The position numbers and the translations under genes are program-made. From positions 62,001 to 126,000 of the forward strand of contig NW_004086040.1 of the NCBI RefSeq assembly GCF_000220395.1: DNA of 64,000 bases, given 5' to 3'. The stretch comes from Ichthyophthirius multifiliis. Lineage: Eukaryota; Ciliophora; Oligohymenophorea; Hymenostomatida. Under the pieces are notes generated by a model. It saw only the letters and a list, made by a program, of their open reading frames with translations, had not been told where the DNA came from and did not search any database. Positions 37,372 through 49,137 of this stretch are shown piece after piece (position 1 is the stretch's first letter; the number at the start of each line of letters is the position of its first letter).

Positions 37372-40300
37372 TCATTAAAATGTTGTTTATATTTATAAAC
37401 CGAAATTTTCAAGCATATGAACATTACAATTATTTTTTAATAATTCTTTTCCTTTTGTAGTTATTTTGCAAGCACTTTTTTATTATTATATTAATTGATT
37501 TCAATAAATAATTATTTTATTAAATATACTTTAAAAGGTTTAATCTGAAAATTTTTAAATTTTTTAAATCATCTAAACATTTTAAAATCATTTTTATTAC
37601 AGAATTTTCTTTTAATTATTCAAAAGAGCTTTTATTTAAAATTTAATTTTTATATTTTATTATTTTATTTATTACTAAGAAAAATTAAGTGAAAGCTTTA
37701 TTAAATTATGTTAATTATAAATTATCTTCTTCATTTTTTTCAAACATTATTCGTTTAATTAACATCTGATTTATTATTTATTATAAAATTAATAATTTAT
37801 TATTTAAATAAAATATATATAATACTATTCAAAATCTAAACAGATTATCTTTAAGTTTAGTTTACCAATACTTTCAAGTAATTTAATAAATTAAATAGCT
37901 CCTAAACATTAATTTTAATTATATCTGACATAAATTTCCTATAGGCTAACAATTTTATATATATTTTAATGTAATTCATTTATAAACTAAGGATTAGTAA
38001 TATTAGTTCTTCAAAAAGTTATATATTAAAAATTTGATATAAAAATATTCATACTGTTAAAAATCGATTTCTAAAATATAACATTTTTGTAATTAGGTTA
38101 TTTATTAGCACATTAAAGGTATTTCATCATCTCTTAATCCTATATTACTTCTCGGAAAAGCAATTTTAAGGAATTCAACATTATGTAGAAGAGAAATGCT
38201 GAAAAATAAATTTTTAAAGAAAGAATGTTCAATACTTTTAGCTTTATCAAAAGTAATTGAAAGAATTTTTAATTTATTTAATTAAGAAATACTATTCCAG
38301 AATTAATTTGATATTTATTAATTATTTAATTTAAATCTTTTGATTATTATTATATATTTATTTATAATTATATATTTTTTTATATAAAAAAAAAAAAATT
38401 AATTATATTTTTTTTTTATTATTTATTACATTTTATTATTTACTTGTAAAATATCAATTCTAATTAAATGATTGTTTTGGCATGTTTTTAGAAAATTTTA
38501 ATTAATCCCATTAAAATCTAGGTATTTATACGTACATTCTATACGTTTATTTAAATCTTATTAATAAATAATATATTTTATATTTTTAAAAATAATTTCT
38601 CGCAATTTATTTTTAAATCTTCTTCATCAATTATATCATTTTTAAAACTTTATTTTATTTTTAGTTTTTTAAATATAACAAAAAATTAATTTACAAATGT
38701 AGACTAATATTTCCTTAATTTAACTATTATAATTTTTTTAATTATATCAAAGAAATAGTAAATTAAGTACCTTCAATATTTGTATTATGAATATCTAAAA
38801 ACTATAAAGTATATTGAATTCCTGCACAAAGGAAATATTTAAACCCTTCAATAGTCAAATCATGACAGTTTTTCAAATTTAAAACTCTTAAATCAATAAA
38901 TTTAACATCTTTGCACATTTCATATATGTGTTTATCTAATAAATTCATATTTTAAAGATTTAGTTCAACTAAATTTTTGAAAAAAGCGCATTATTTTAAA
39001 AACTAAAATCCATTATGATTTATATTTTTACTATAAGAAATATCTAATTTTATCAAATTTCGAACGTTTTCTAAATAATTTAGAGCTTTAAAAGTTTCAT
39101 TATGACAATAAGACTTCATATTTAAAATTTAGTTACCTTTTGAATTTTTAAACCTGTTTTGAGGATAATTTTTCCTATTATAAATATAGTAATTTTGTGT
39201 AAAAAGAGAAAATCTATCAATATCAATGTCTATATCTTCCCATTTAAACTATCTCTATCCTAATAATTAAGAACTAATTTAAGTATTATTAACATATATC
39301 TAACAATTAATATCATCAATTTCAACAAATTAATGACTCATTAATAAAGAAAGCGTTTATATCACTTCTAATTCCTTTTTTTAAAAAATATATGTACATT
39401 TAAATATATTAATTTTTTACATTTTCTTACTAAACAACAAGTCTAATTTATTTAGTATTAAACTATAAAATTTCAGTTAAATTAATTCTAATGAAAAGTA
39501 TAGGTGTAAATAATTTAATATTAAGGAATTAAATTTTCTAAAAAGTAGTTTTATTATGAACATGACTAAAGTTGATAGTTCTAATTAACTACATACTAAA
39601 TTAATTCTCATCAAACCCAAAAACTTATAAATTATAAAAATTTCTGAAATTCTAAATCATCAATATTGACATTTTATCAAGTTTCTCACATTCATAAATA
39701 TAAAATTATACCAAATTACATATTATCTTTGACATTCCAATGTATTCGAAAACATTATTAGTGATATTTTTATTATTACTAATATTAAAAATTCTCAAAT
39801 TCTTAAAATTTTCCGAAAAACAAATTTCTTTAATAGATTCATCATTAATCTAAGGACAATCCATTAAATTGAGTTCTTCCAAACACTTAAAAGAATGCGA
39901 AGAAGCTAATTATTTAATATGATTCGTATAAATAAGACATCCACTTAAATTAAGAACCTTTAACTCTCCAAATTTGTCTGTATTCATCAAACTATTGAAA
40001 TCCATCTTAGTTTTTCTTTTTTCCAAAAGCCCATTCAAGAAACCTATTTTAATTAAAGGGATGTCCATTTAAGATTATAAACAATTCGAAATTTCTAATT
40101 AATGGATACAGTTTACGGTTTTGGATTTGGAGAAATAATCAAAGATTTTGAATGTGATTTTCTAGCAATTATTAATCAAAATTTTCTGGATGTTTTTCAT
40201 AAAAGGGGACAAGCAAATTATTTCTATTACATTATTAGCCAAATCGAGAAAAGATAAATCTAAAAATTACACAAATTAAGCGTTTGGACATTTTAGGAAA

Positions 40301-41078
40301 TCTATAATTGCCTTTTCTTTAATATTTGAGCATTTTGCTATATTTAAATGTTCTAATTAAGTAATATTACTCGAAAAGCATAATTCTTGCATTGAAATAT
40401 CGCTTAATTTCGTATCTTCTAAAATTAAAATTTTCAAGTTTTTTGTAAGGGCACTTCTTAGGAAAACAATAAAACCTTCATCAGAAAAAAAATGTGATTT
40501 GGAAAGATTTAATAAATGTAAATTTTACAATTTCTAATTTGAAACCATACCATAAAAAAATATATCAGTAATCTAAGTTTCGGACATTTCTAAGCTTAGT
40601 TTTTACAATTTGATTGCTTTTTCTAATATTACATAGAATTCCTCTTCTTTTATAACATACGAACTATTAAATTCCAATCTTATATTAGGCTCTTTTTTAT
40701 TAGTTTCTAATTCAATAAATTAAGATTCTTATGTTATTAATCTCTAGTTTTTCTTAAAGTCGAAAGTAATACGAGAAATGTTTATTTGTAAATATTTTAT
40801 TATTGCATTTAAAGCATTTATTATTTAATTTTTTTTGGTTAATTTTTTCATATCAATTTATATATATTATTGGGTTTTCTCTTTAAAAAACAATCTTAAA
40901 ATGCCCTATTCTTCTTCGTTTTCGTTACATACTTCAATTGATTATTTATAGCTTTTTTATTTAAACTGTTCCAAAGAAAATAATTATAAGTAATTTTCGT
41001 TATAACCGTATTACCAATTTCCTTAAAAAAGAAGTTTTTCTTAAAAATAAATACTTCCTTGTCCATCGAAATTCCCAT
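37372..41078 (-). CDS. Leucine-rich repeat protein
   Basis: Reading right to left, the protein starts MGISMDKEVFIFKKNFFF and ends '...VHMLENFGLQIQTTF' at TGA (37374-37372). It is built of irregular leucine-rich repeats of about 25-40 residues with the LxxLxLxxC/N pattern: 'GELKVLNLSGCLIYTNHI' (about 39960), 'CLEELNLMDCPQINDESI' (about 39870), 'NLVELNLQNMNLLDKHI' (about 38960), 'DLRVLNLKNCHDLTIEGF' (about 38890) and 'YTLQFLDIHNTNIEGTQF' (about 38790). The cysteine/asparagine-end pattern resembles F-box/AMN1-type LRRs. The N-terminal 60 residues could be a diverged F-box, but I cannot confirm it. Likely role is protein-protein interaction. The frame shifts near 40900, and introns interrupt around 39390, 38650-38700, 38290-38450 and 38040-38100. 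The 3' third (37372-38250) is the least certain. It converges with the dynein gene 3' end, only 174 bases away. Confidence 0.75.
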
Positions 41079-41158
41079 TCTTGAAATGGCCTTTATAAAA
41101 CCAAGTTTTTGATTATTATTAATCTAAAGGCTATAAAAATTTATTTTCTTTTAATAAA

Positions 41159-42218
41159 TCATTTTCTTAGTAAAAGCTTTATGTGTCTTTATTCTTTATA
41201 CAATTTTTTAATATTTAAGCATAAAGCTAAGTGTAAAATATCACAAATATTATTTGGGTTAAAAATATCAACTAGTATTTTTTTATTCGTAGATATTTGT
41301 ATTTAAAATAATATAAAATTATTTTGAATTCACATAAAAGTCTGTATTTTTATATATATTTTTTGATAAATTAATTATTTATTAATTATCTAATTATCTT
41401 ATATCTTCTACTAATTATAATTTACTAAAAACAACCTGAAATTAAAATAAAATATAACCCAATTACAACACATCATTCGAAAAATAATCTAAATTATTCG
41501 TTTAATTTAAAATCATTTTATTATATCCGCTCAAAACAAATGAGTTTATATATTTATCATAATGTATATTATCTAATGTTAAATTATTAAATGCATATCC
41601 TAATGTATGTATAAAAAAAAGTGCTTCTATAAGATCTTTTTATAAATGTTAGTATGAAAATCTTTATATTAATCCTTATTAAGATTCAAATATTTCATAA
41701 AGGGAATATTCACTAGGTTCATAAAGTACTATAGAAATATAAAAATCGCAGTTAGAAACTAATATTATTTGCTCTTGGAAAACTTTTTGATATTTTAAAC
41801 TCAAAAATTAGGATGAATATTATGCAATAGTATTAAAATTATCTATTTCGAAAATTTTTAAGAAATATTTTAAATTATTTAAATTATTTATTGTTAATTT
41901 TAAATTAAATTATTGTTATTTTTATATGCATTGAATTTTCAATATTTTCTCAGATTATTTAAAGTATGATATTCGAATAAATTTTAATTCTAAAGAAAAC
42001 TTTTATAATATATTAAATATTTCATTTATTTCTTCAAATTAATATATTTGTTGTAATTCTCTTTTTTAAATTTAGTCGTAATATAATGAATTGTCATCTT
42101 ATTTGTATTAGTCGATTATTCCTTTTATATCTTTTATTGTAAAATTTTCAATTAATTAAAATATTTCTACCAATTACTTTTTGTGAAATTTTATTCCTTC
42201 TTCTTCTTAATCACTCAT
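41159..42218 (-). CDS. Kinase-fold protein lacking catalytic motifs (pseudokinase)
   Basis: From MSDQEEEGIKFHKKQLVEIF the sequence follows a protein-kinase fold. Late N-lobe strands run through 'EQIILVSNCDFYISIVLYEP'. The helix 'HLQKDLIEALFFIHTLGYAF' is followed by 'NNLTLDNIHYDKYINSFVLS', 'NLDYFSNDVLQLGYILFQ' and a C-terminal helix 'DILHLALCLNIKKLYKEQRH', ending at TGA 41161-41159. The fold landmarks match 'AL.FIHS.G..HRDLKPENIL', 'D.WSLGVILYELL' and the final helix. However, the HRD position reads FNN, the DFG position is not recognisable, and no glycine loop is evident, so catalysis is improbable. A possible intron interrupts near 41400. Its start is 80 bases upstream-side of the LRR gene start, in the same direction. 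Family subtype is unknown. Confidence 0.7.
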
Positions 42219-42249
42219 ATGTTTTTTTTTTTAATTAATTTTTTTTTTT

Positions 42250-42322
42250 TATATATACTTTTATATATATAAATATATATATGTATATAAATATATATAT
42301 ATAAATATATATATATAAATAC
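42250..42322. repeat. TA-rich degenerate microsatellite
   Basis: Imperfect repeats of about ten bases (TATATATAAA-like) lie just upstream of the pseudokinase start, in the spacer with the ataxin-2 3' side. Confidence 0.7.
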
Positions 42323-42745
42323 TTTTTTTAAAAATAAATAAAAGAAAAAACCATAAATTAATATATATTAAATAAAGATTTTATACTTAAATTTTTTTAT
42401 GTTTGTTAAATTTTTTAATAATTTTATTCTTTTAAAATATAAGATAATAAGATAAGATTTTTTAAAAAAATAAAATTATTAATATATTTAATGATATTTT
42501 TTTGATTGAATTAGATAAATTTGAATACTATTTAAAATTAAAAATTAATTTTATATATAAATATTTTTAATAAAAAAAATAAAATATTTAATAATAATAA
42601 AATATATAATCTTAAAATAATAATATTACAATTTCAATTGAAACCTTTAAATTCTTTCTAGAAAAAAATATTGATATTATAGTAATTTTAAAATATAAAT
42701 AAAATTATTTATTTATATATATATTTACACTTAATTTTAATTATT
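42323..42745. other. A+T-rich spacer or 3' UTR of ataxin-2 homologue
   Basis: No recognisable protein on either strand. The ataxin-2 reading frame happens to stay open through this region on the minus strand, but the composition turns into plain A/T noise, so this is treated as non-coding. Confidence 0.5.
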
Positions 42746-42749
42746 TTTA

Positions 42750-44415
42750 TGGTTTCTTATTTGTTTCTTACTTTTAATTATTTTAACCTGAATCGTTTAC
42801 TTCTTATAATTAAGATACAGGAGCAGTTTCTTTTTATAATTAATTTTAAAATTATTATCCTGGAGGTGGCGGTGGATAGTTAACAAAATTATTTTAAACA
42901 GTAAAATTTTATTTAATATATTAATTTGTATGATTACCCATCCCAAAAGAAGTAACATTCGGGACAATATAATTATTTATACCCTGAGTAATATTAATTT
43001 AGGGATTAAAGGGTATAAATATCTAAGGTTAAGGAATAAACTATTTATTAATACTTTATTAAGGAATAGTTCCTTATTATTTAATTTAATTGTTATAAGT
43101 TTCTTATTAATTTTATTCTTGTTTTAATAATTAAGACTATTATTAATGTTATTTTTACTATTAATCTTACTCATGATTTTGAAAAGCCGAAGATTTATAT
43201 TATAATTTTTTTTTGGTTTATTTACTTCATTATTTAAATTATTATTATTTTCATTAATGTTTTGATTATTTTCATCAATATTATTATTATCTTTGATGAA
43301 ATTTTAAATGTTTTATTTGTTTTAATCTTCCTCGATTTTTTAAAGATGTTGTTTTTCCTAAATATTAGTCAACTATTTTTCGACATATTACTCTTCTTTT
43401 TTTTCTATATTTTTTCTTAGTTTTTTCATTATTTTTTCATTATTTTTTCATCTTTTTTTCATCTTTTTATTGTTCTTTTTTTCATCTTTTTATTGCTCTT
43501 TTTTTTCATCTTTTTATTGTTACTTTTTTTCACATTTTTCTCCTTTTTTTTCGTCTGTTTTTACATTTTTTTTTTCTCTATATTATTATCATTTTTTTTA
43601 TTATTATTATTAAATACAGGTTTTTCATTTTTAAATTTAATTTAATTTCCCTAATATCTTCCTGATCCTAATAAAATAAAAAAAAATATAAAAAAAAATA
43701 TATATAAATACCCAAAACAGCTGAATATTCAGCCTCTTCATCTAATTCTTCCTCATTTTTAAGTCCTCTATCTTCCAAAACATGTTTATTTTATCCCACA
43801 ATAGTTTCATTTTTTATTTCTTTTTCTAATTATTCTGCCTTCTAAATTTATTCTTTGTTAAAATTAGACAAATCTAATCCAGTAGTATAATATTCGTCTC
43901 TATATGTATCTTTTATTCCATATTTGAGCTCATTGACTTTAAATTAATCAAATTTTTCGGTTGTTTGGTTACCTTTTTCTTCCAAAATTTAATAATCGTA
44001 TTCCAAAAAATCTATTTTTTAAAATTTCCTGTCATTGTTTTCAATACTTTGGGAAATTTCGCTGTCTGTCTTATGTTTTTTTTATATTTTATCTGTTATA
44101 TAAGGTGGACAAGGAACATTTTCAGCTAATATATATGCAAAATCATCCTTTTTTAATATTTTTGTGGGTAAATTATAATCCTCACAATGGTAATTTTTCA
44201 ATATAATACTGTAGTTTTATGGATTAATTGTATAAAAAATTCCGTTTGATGTTTTTGAGTTTAAAAGTTTCACTTTTACATTTTGTCCCTTATTTTTTGT
44301 TCAAGTTAATTTTTTTTTTTTTTTTTATTACTAATAATGATATGTTTAAATCACAAAATTTTTTTTGAAGTTATTCTTATATATTAATTTGGTTAAGTTA
44401 TTATGTTAAAGACAT
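42750..44415 (-). CDS. ATXN2: Ataxin-2/Pbp1 homologue with SM-ATX and LsmAD
   Basis: Ataxin-2/Pbp1 proteins bind RNA and poly(A)-binding protein and organise stress granules. Starting MSLTQQLNQINIQEQ, an intron at about 44278-44331 leads into an Lsm-like segment, 'KTSNGIFYTINPQNYSIILK' (about 44190-44260). The diagnostic LsmAD block lies at about 43780-43950: 'FDQFKVNELKYGIKDTYRDE' then 'YYTTGLDLSNF', 'AEQLEKEIKNETI' and 'DEEAEYSAVLGSG', matching 'F.VNE.KFGV.STYDE..YTT.LD' and 'EE..YS.V'. After an intron (about 43672-43713) there is a Lys/Glu-rich tract with tandem repeats, and then an Asn/Gln/Pro tail with 'QPQIFIPFNPQ' and 'NNFVNYPPPPPGQQ' (about 42860-43060). I saw no clear PAM2 motif. The frame has no TGA after the Pro tail, so the 3' end is placed approximately where the composition degrades. 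Confidence 0.88.
43420..43560. repeat. Tandem repeat coding Lys/Glu-rich tract in ataxin-2 homologue
   Basis: Units based on TTTTTTCATCTTTTTATTG and shorter TTTTTTCATTA repeat six or more times in slightly changed form. On the coding (minus) strand they give repeating Lys-rich peptide (DEKK/EQQK-type, depending on frame). Differences in A-run length between units make the true reading frame here uncertain. Confidence 0.8.
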
Positions 44416-44952
44416 TTTTATTTTTTATTTTTTTTGGAATATATATATATATATTTTTATTTTTTTTATTGGGGGGGGGAGGGGGGGGATATTTTTTATT
44501 TTATTTTTATTAAAAAATTTTTTTTTTTTTCTTTAGAAATATAATTAATTTATATATTACTTTTTCTTGTTTTTATTTTTCAAATTTAAAATTTATTAAT
44601 TAAATAAACTTTACAAATATAATATATTATTATTTAATTCATATTTTAAGATAAAAATTATATTTAATATCATATATTTTTTATTTAATTAAAATATTTG
44701 TTTTATATATATAATATAAAAATATATATAATTTAAATAAAATATATATAAGATATATATATATATTTATTAATCTAATTTTTTTATTTTTATTATATAG
44801 AAATTTTACAAACGAAAAATATTATATATTCAAAAAGAATATATTTTACATTTATTTTAATTATTATATTATAAACATATATATTTAATTGAATATTACT
44901 ATAATTAAAAATTATTTATAATTTTATATTTATTAATATCTCTGTTAAATAC
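44416..44952. other. Divergent intergenic region with G-tract
   Basis: This region separates the divergent ataxin-2 homologue (-) and the CLU-like gene (+), so it should hold both promoters. It is A/T-rich with TA blocks (44443-44456, 44700-44770) and contains one striking G9-A-G8 tract at 44471-44488. No gene is seen. Confidence 0.6.
44471..44488. repeat. G9AG8 homopurine tract
   Basis: Nine G, one A and eight G occur in a sequence otherwise nearly devoid of G runs, 56 bases upstream of the ataxin-2 start codon (C-rich on that gene's sense strand). It could form G-quadruplex or i-motif structures. It does not match the ciliate telomere repeats TTGGGG or TTTGGG. Confidence 0.9.
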
Positions 44953-47900
44953 ATGAATTAAGCCTTATTAATAAATATGAATTCCATATCATAGTTAGAT
45001 GATCAAAACACTGAATTTCAAGAAGAAACAAAAAAAAAACTATTATCTCTTTAGTAAAATAACCAATAAAGCAAATAAAAAGAATAATAATAATAAGAAA
45101 ACTAGCAATTAATGAAAAAAATACTCGTTTCAAATCTCATAATAGATCAAATTAACAATAAGCAATCCGAAATTCGTAAAAAAAGGAAAAAATTGAAAAT
45201 AGTCATGAATTTCGTTATAATTATTTTATAGATCTAAATACTAAATCAAAAAATAAAACTGAATATTTAAATGAAGGTATTAAATTATTCCTTTATATAG
45301 GCTCTTTTCGTGAAAAGGCAATTTAAGCAGCAAAAGAGCTTATTGAAGATCAAATATAAACTTAATATTTGAAAAAATATAAACTATTATACGATTGGAA
45401 ATAATTAAAAGAATAAATAGAACATGAAAACACCCTTTAAAAAAGATAAAAAAGACAAAAAAATAAAACTCATAAATTTAAGTTTAATAAGAAAACTTAG
45501 CAATTTCTCCAATATAAAATAATAATAGTACTAATTTAAATAATAATTAATAAAATATAAGTCCATAAAGTTTTAGTATGAATTATATTTCTAATAAAAA
45601 TGAAGAAAATGCATTTTTTTATTTATAAGATTATAATATGATAGCCAAAATATCCTAAATAGAAATTTCTTAGGAAGGTCTTTATATTGAAAAAAATCCA
45701 GGTTTAGGAAATAAATATGAATCTATGAATACTATAAACAATAAAATAATCAATATAAAATTAACTGACGATAAATTCCCTTTAAGAGTACCTCTATGTG
45801 CTTATATAAAGTATAAAGGGTTTAAAATTTTAATATATGCGAAGCCTTCTTATGAATAAAATCTAGTACATGGACCTCTAATATAGGAAGGGGAAGTTAA
45901 AGAGTATAAATAAAAAAAGAAATTAAAGGGTATTTGTAGTAATTAGGTTAGAAATTAAATTTAAAAAATCATTTTTATTCCTTAGAAAATATTAATGATT
46001 CCATAGAGTGTTTTCTGCCTTATTTTGTAGAAGTACATAAAGGTAATGGAGAATAGGAGACTATGGAAATGTTAAAGGAATTCGATACATAAGTATTTTA
46101 TGTTAATAATGAAAAAGATAAAGAAGAACTTTATTTGGAAAATGTTTAAGAAATTTTGCCTTTTAATGCTAATTTTTAGAAAAGAATTAGACCAGAATTA
46201 CTTATTTCGTTAAATTATTAAGTCAATCCAGATTGCTGTACATGGATTTAGAAAGGAGTTTTATGTACTGATGAAGATTAAGGTCAGATTTCAAAAATGA
46301 TTGGTCTTTTAGAAAATAATGTGATTAATAAACTTATTGAAAAGTTTGAAAGATTTAAAATTATTATTTTTGAAAGCTATTAGGTTAGTTAGATTTTTCA
46401 TTCTTATGGACTTAATGTCAAATATATTGGAGTTGTTTGTAAATAATGTAAAGTTATATATGTAAAAAACTTCCTTAAATAAGAAATGGTGGCTAGAACT
46501 TTGAAAAAAATCATCAGGTATCATCTCGCAAGAATTATTTTAGAAATAAAAACAGTTAAAAATAATCGAAAAAGATAAACGTTAATTATTATTTATATTT
46601 TTTTTATTTTAATTTTTATTTTAATTAGTAATAACATATTTGAAAAAGGATAATAAATTACAGAATAAAAATTTGCTTAAATAATATAATAAAGTCAGGT
46701 ATAGGATAATTTATAGGAAAATAAGGCAAAAGAAGAGCAAAAGTAAATAATAATTGAAATTTTAAATATTCTATTTGAAAATAATACACCAGATTAAAAA
46801 AAAATATGGGATATAATAAATTAATAAATAAAAAATAATTTCAATTACCATGAATATATAGAAATAAACTAATTAGAAAAAGGAGGTTTAATAAATTCAA
46901 TATGCTTCCATTGTGATTTTACAATAGAATTTGATATTAATATATTTACAAATGATAAATAAAATTAATAATAATAATAATTTGATCCTTTTTCATATAT
47001 AAAATCTGAGGATGAGGAAAATAGATAATAAAATAAAAATAAATTAAATAATATTATAGATTTATTTTATTATAATAAAGAAGATAATAATAACGAAAAC
47101 TGTTAGATTTTTTCTTATTAAAAAAATAAATTAATTTTTAAATTAAAAAGTAAAATTTATGATCTTAAAGATATTCCTATAAAAATGCTTTCTTTTAAAA
47201 AAAAAGATAATCTTAAAAATTAACTCAATTCTCTTCTTATAAAACTTTCTCTTGCAAAAGCTGTCTAAAGCGATGAACTTGAAATTTTTTTGATTTTATT
47301 TGAAATTGCATAGACACATTTCCTTTTAAATGATTTCTTAGAGGCTTCTAATTATCTTAAATAAGCAATATAAATATATTCTGTAATTGAAAATAAATAT
47401 ATATATATATATATAATTTATATATTACTAATTATTTATATATATTTATTTATAAATCTAAATTTATTTTTTTATATATCTATATTATTTATAAATATTT
47501 TTATATATGACTATATAAAATTATATAATTATTTTTAAATATACTTATATTTTAATTTTTATTTATTTATAATTTTATATATATATAATTATATATATTT
47601 ATATATGATTTTATTTTAATTAATAGAATATACCAAATACTCTTTTAATAAAACCTTATCTTTTGTTAATTTAATGCTATATAAAAAGTAAATAAAATAA
47701 ACATTTAATTTAATTATATCAAAAAATTGAATAATTTATTTATTTTAATCTTGGATATTTTCATCCAATACATTCATAATTATTACTTATTATGGCAGAT
47801 TATTATAAAGAAAAATAACTTCTAGATGAATAAATTTTTCTTTTGAAAGTTAATTTAAATTTGTTTATTAAATGTGCAGGATAAAAGCATAGAAAGGTTT

Positions 47901-48797
47901 TTAAATGTAAAACTATTATACATATATTTTTTAAAAAAAATACAGTGTTTATTTTATATTTTTTTTTAAAAAAAAGTTTGTTTGTAATTAGCAAACATTT
48001 TAAAATAATAAAATAATATAGATTAAGCAATTTTATATTATGAAAAAAGTTTAAAAATAATTGGAAAATATGGCCCTAATTTAAAATATGGCGATATATG
48101 TAATAAGCTGGCATTTGAATATTTTAATTTATAAAAATATAAATAATCATAGGCTTATATAGATACGTGTATACCTATATTTGAGAAAGGAAATTTTAAA
48201 TAATTAATAAATTTATTAATTTTATAAATTGATATTTAATAATAATTCGGAAAAATAAAAACTAAAAACCTTTATGAAATCTGGCAAATAATATAGGAGA
48301 AATAAATTATAGAAATAAAATAAATAAAAAGAATTCTTATGTATTTCATGGAAATTTTACTCGAAGAATACAACGTAATTGAATATTATAATAATATTTT
48401 GAGTGATTTAGTAAAAGAAGGTGTTCTTGAGAAATTATAAATAAAATAAAATTAAGAAAAATGCCTTTTGGTTATTTTAGATCAGATTAAAATTAATTAC
48501 GAAAATGACCCTTTTTTATTCCTGAAAAACACTTTGGATATAATTAATGATGTTATTGAAAATGAGTAGTAGATTTAACCTAAATAGTAAATTTTCGTTT
48601 ATTCGAAGTCTTCTTTAAATACTAATTATTCATAAAATATTGATTAGTTTGTTAATGCGGAAGATGTTGTTATTACTAAATAGAACTTTTAATGTTTGAT
48701 TTGTTTATTAGGTATTTAGTTTTTTTAATAATAATTTAGAAAATAAAAGTTTGGAAATTAATAATTAAATTTAGTTAATAATTAATTTTAACATTGA
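44953..48797 (+). CDS. CLU/TIF31-type (clustered mitochondria) protein
   Basis: The central part carries the CLU/TIF31 signature: 'RPELLISLNYQVNPDCCTWI', then 'NVINKLIEKFERFKI', 'IFHSYGLNVKYIGVV' and 'KQEMVARTLKKIIRYHLAR' (about 46190-46530). This matches 'LHSRGINMRYLG...REMVARA.KH.L' of the CLU central domain. CLU proteins bind mRNAs of nuclear-encoded mitochondrial proteins and control mitochondrial distribution. The N-terminus has coiled-coil Gln/Lys-rich sequence and 'GIKLFLYIGSFREKAIQAAK'. Downstream, TPR-like helices follow: 'FEIAQTHFLLNDFLEASNYL', 'NLGYFHPIHSQLLLIMADYY' and 'NKLAFEYFNLQKYKQSQAY'. The stop is TGA 48795-48797. Introns include about 46575-46625, 47396-47626 (TA-rich, the longest) and 47906-48019. 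A frame change lies near 45190 and another near 45950. Either the whole is one CLU protein, as I infer, or the TPR part belongs to a separate gene starting near 47794. Confidence 0.75.
47392..47626. repeat. TA-rich intron of the CLU-like gene
   Basis: About 230 bases of TA and T-rich sequence lie between two TPR-type coding segments. Both sides read as protein in the ciliate code and the inside does not, so it is best explained as a long intron. Confidence 0.55.
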
Positions 48798-49137
48798 ATT
48801 TGAATTAAATGTTTATAGAAAAAAAAAAATTGTTATAATATTTTTATACTTTTTACTAATAATAAAATGACTTTTTAAACTAATTTATATGTTATATATG
48901 AGAATTTAAATAAAAATTAACTTTTTATATAATTTAATAAAGTATAGCATATACTTAATTTTATATATATATATAATATTATTTAAAATCTATAAAAATA
49001 CTTAATAAATATTATTTCGGAAAAATATAAAAAAAAAGTTTCAATTTAAAACAAAAAATTATTTTTAAATAATTTATTTTTAAAAAATATAAATATATTT
49101 TAAAAAAAAAAAATATTAAAAAAAAAATATTAAGAAA
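48798..49137. other. A+T-rich intergenic region
   Basis: No gene seen. It is A-rich toward the LRRC45 start, as is common upstream of start codons in this window (runs of A just before ATG). Confidence 0.6.

Noticed and set aside
40896-41078. Stand-alone 60-codon minus-strand protein
   Set aside because: It is the N-terminus of the LRR gene; it ended only because TAA was taken as a stop.
44471-44488. G tract as a telomere seed
   Set aside because: It is not a repeat of TTGGGG or TTTGGG; genes continue on both sides.
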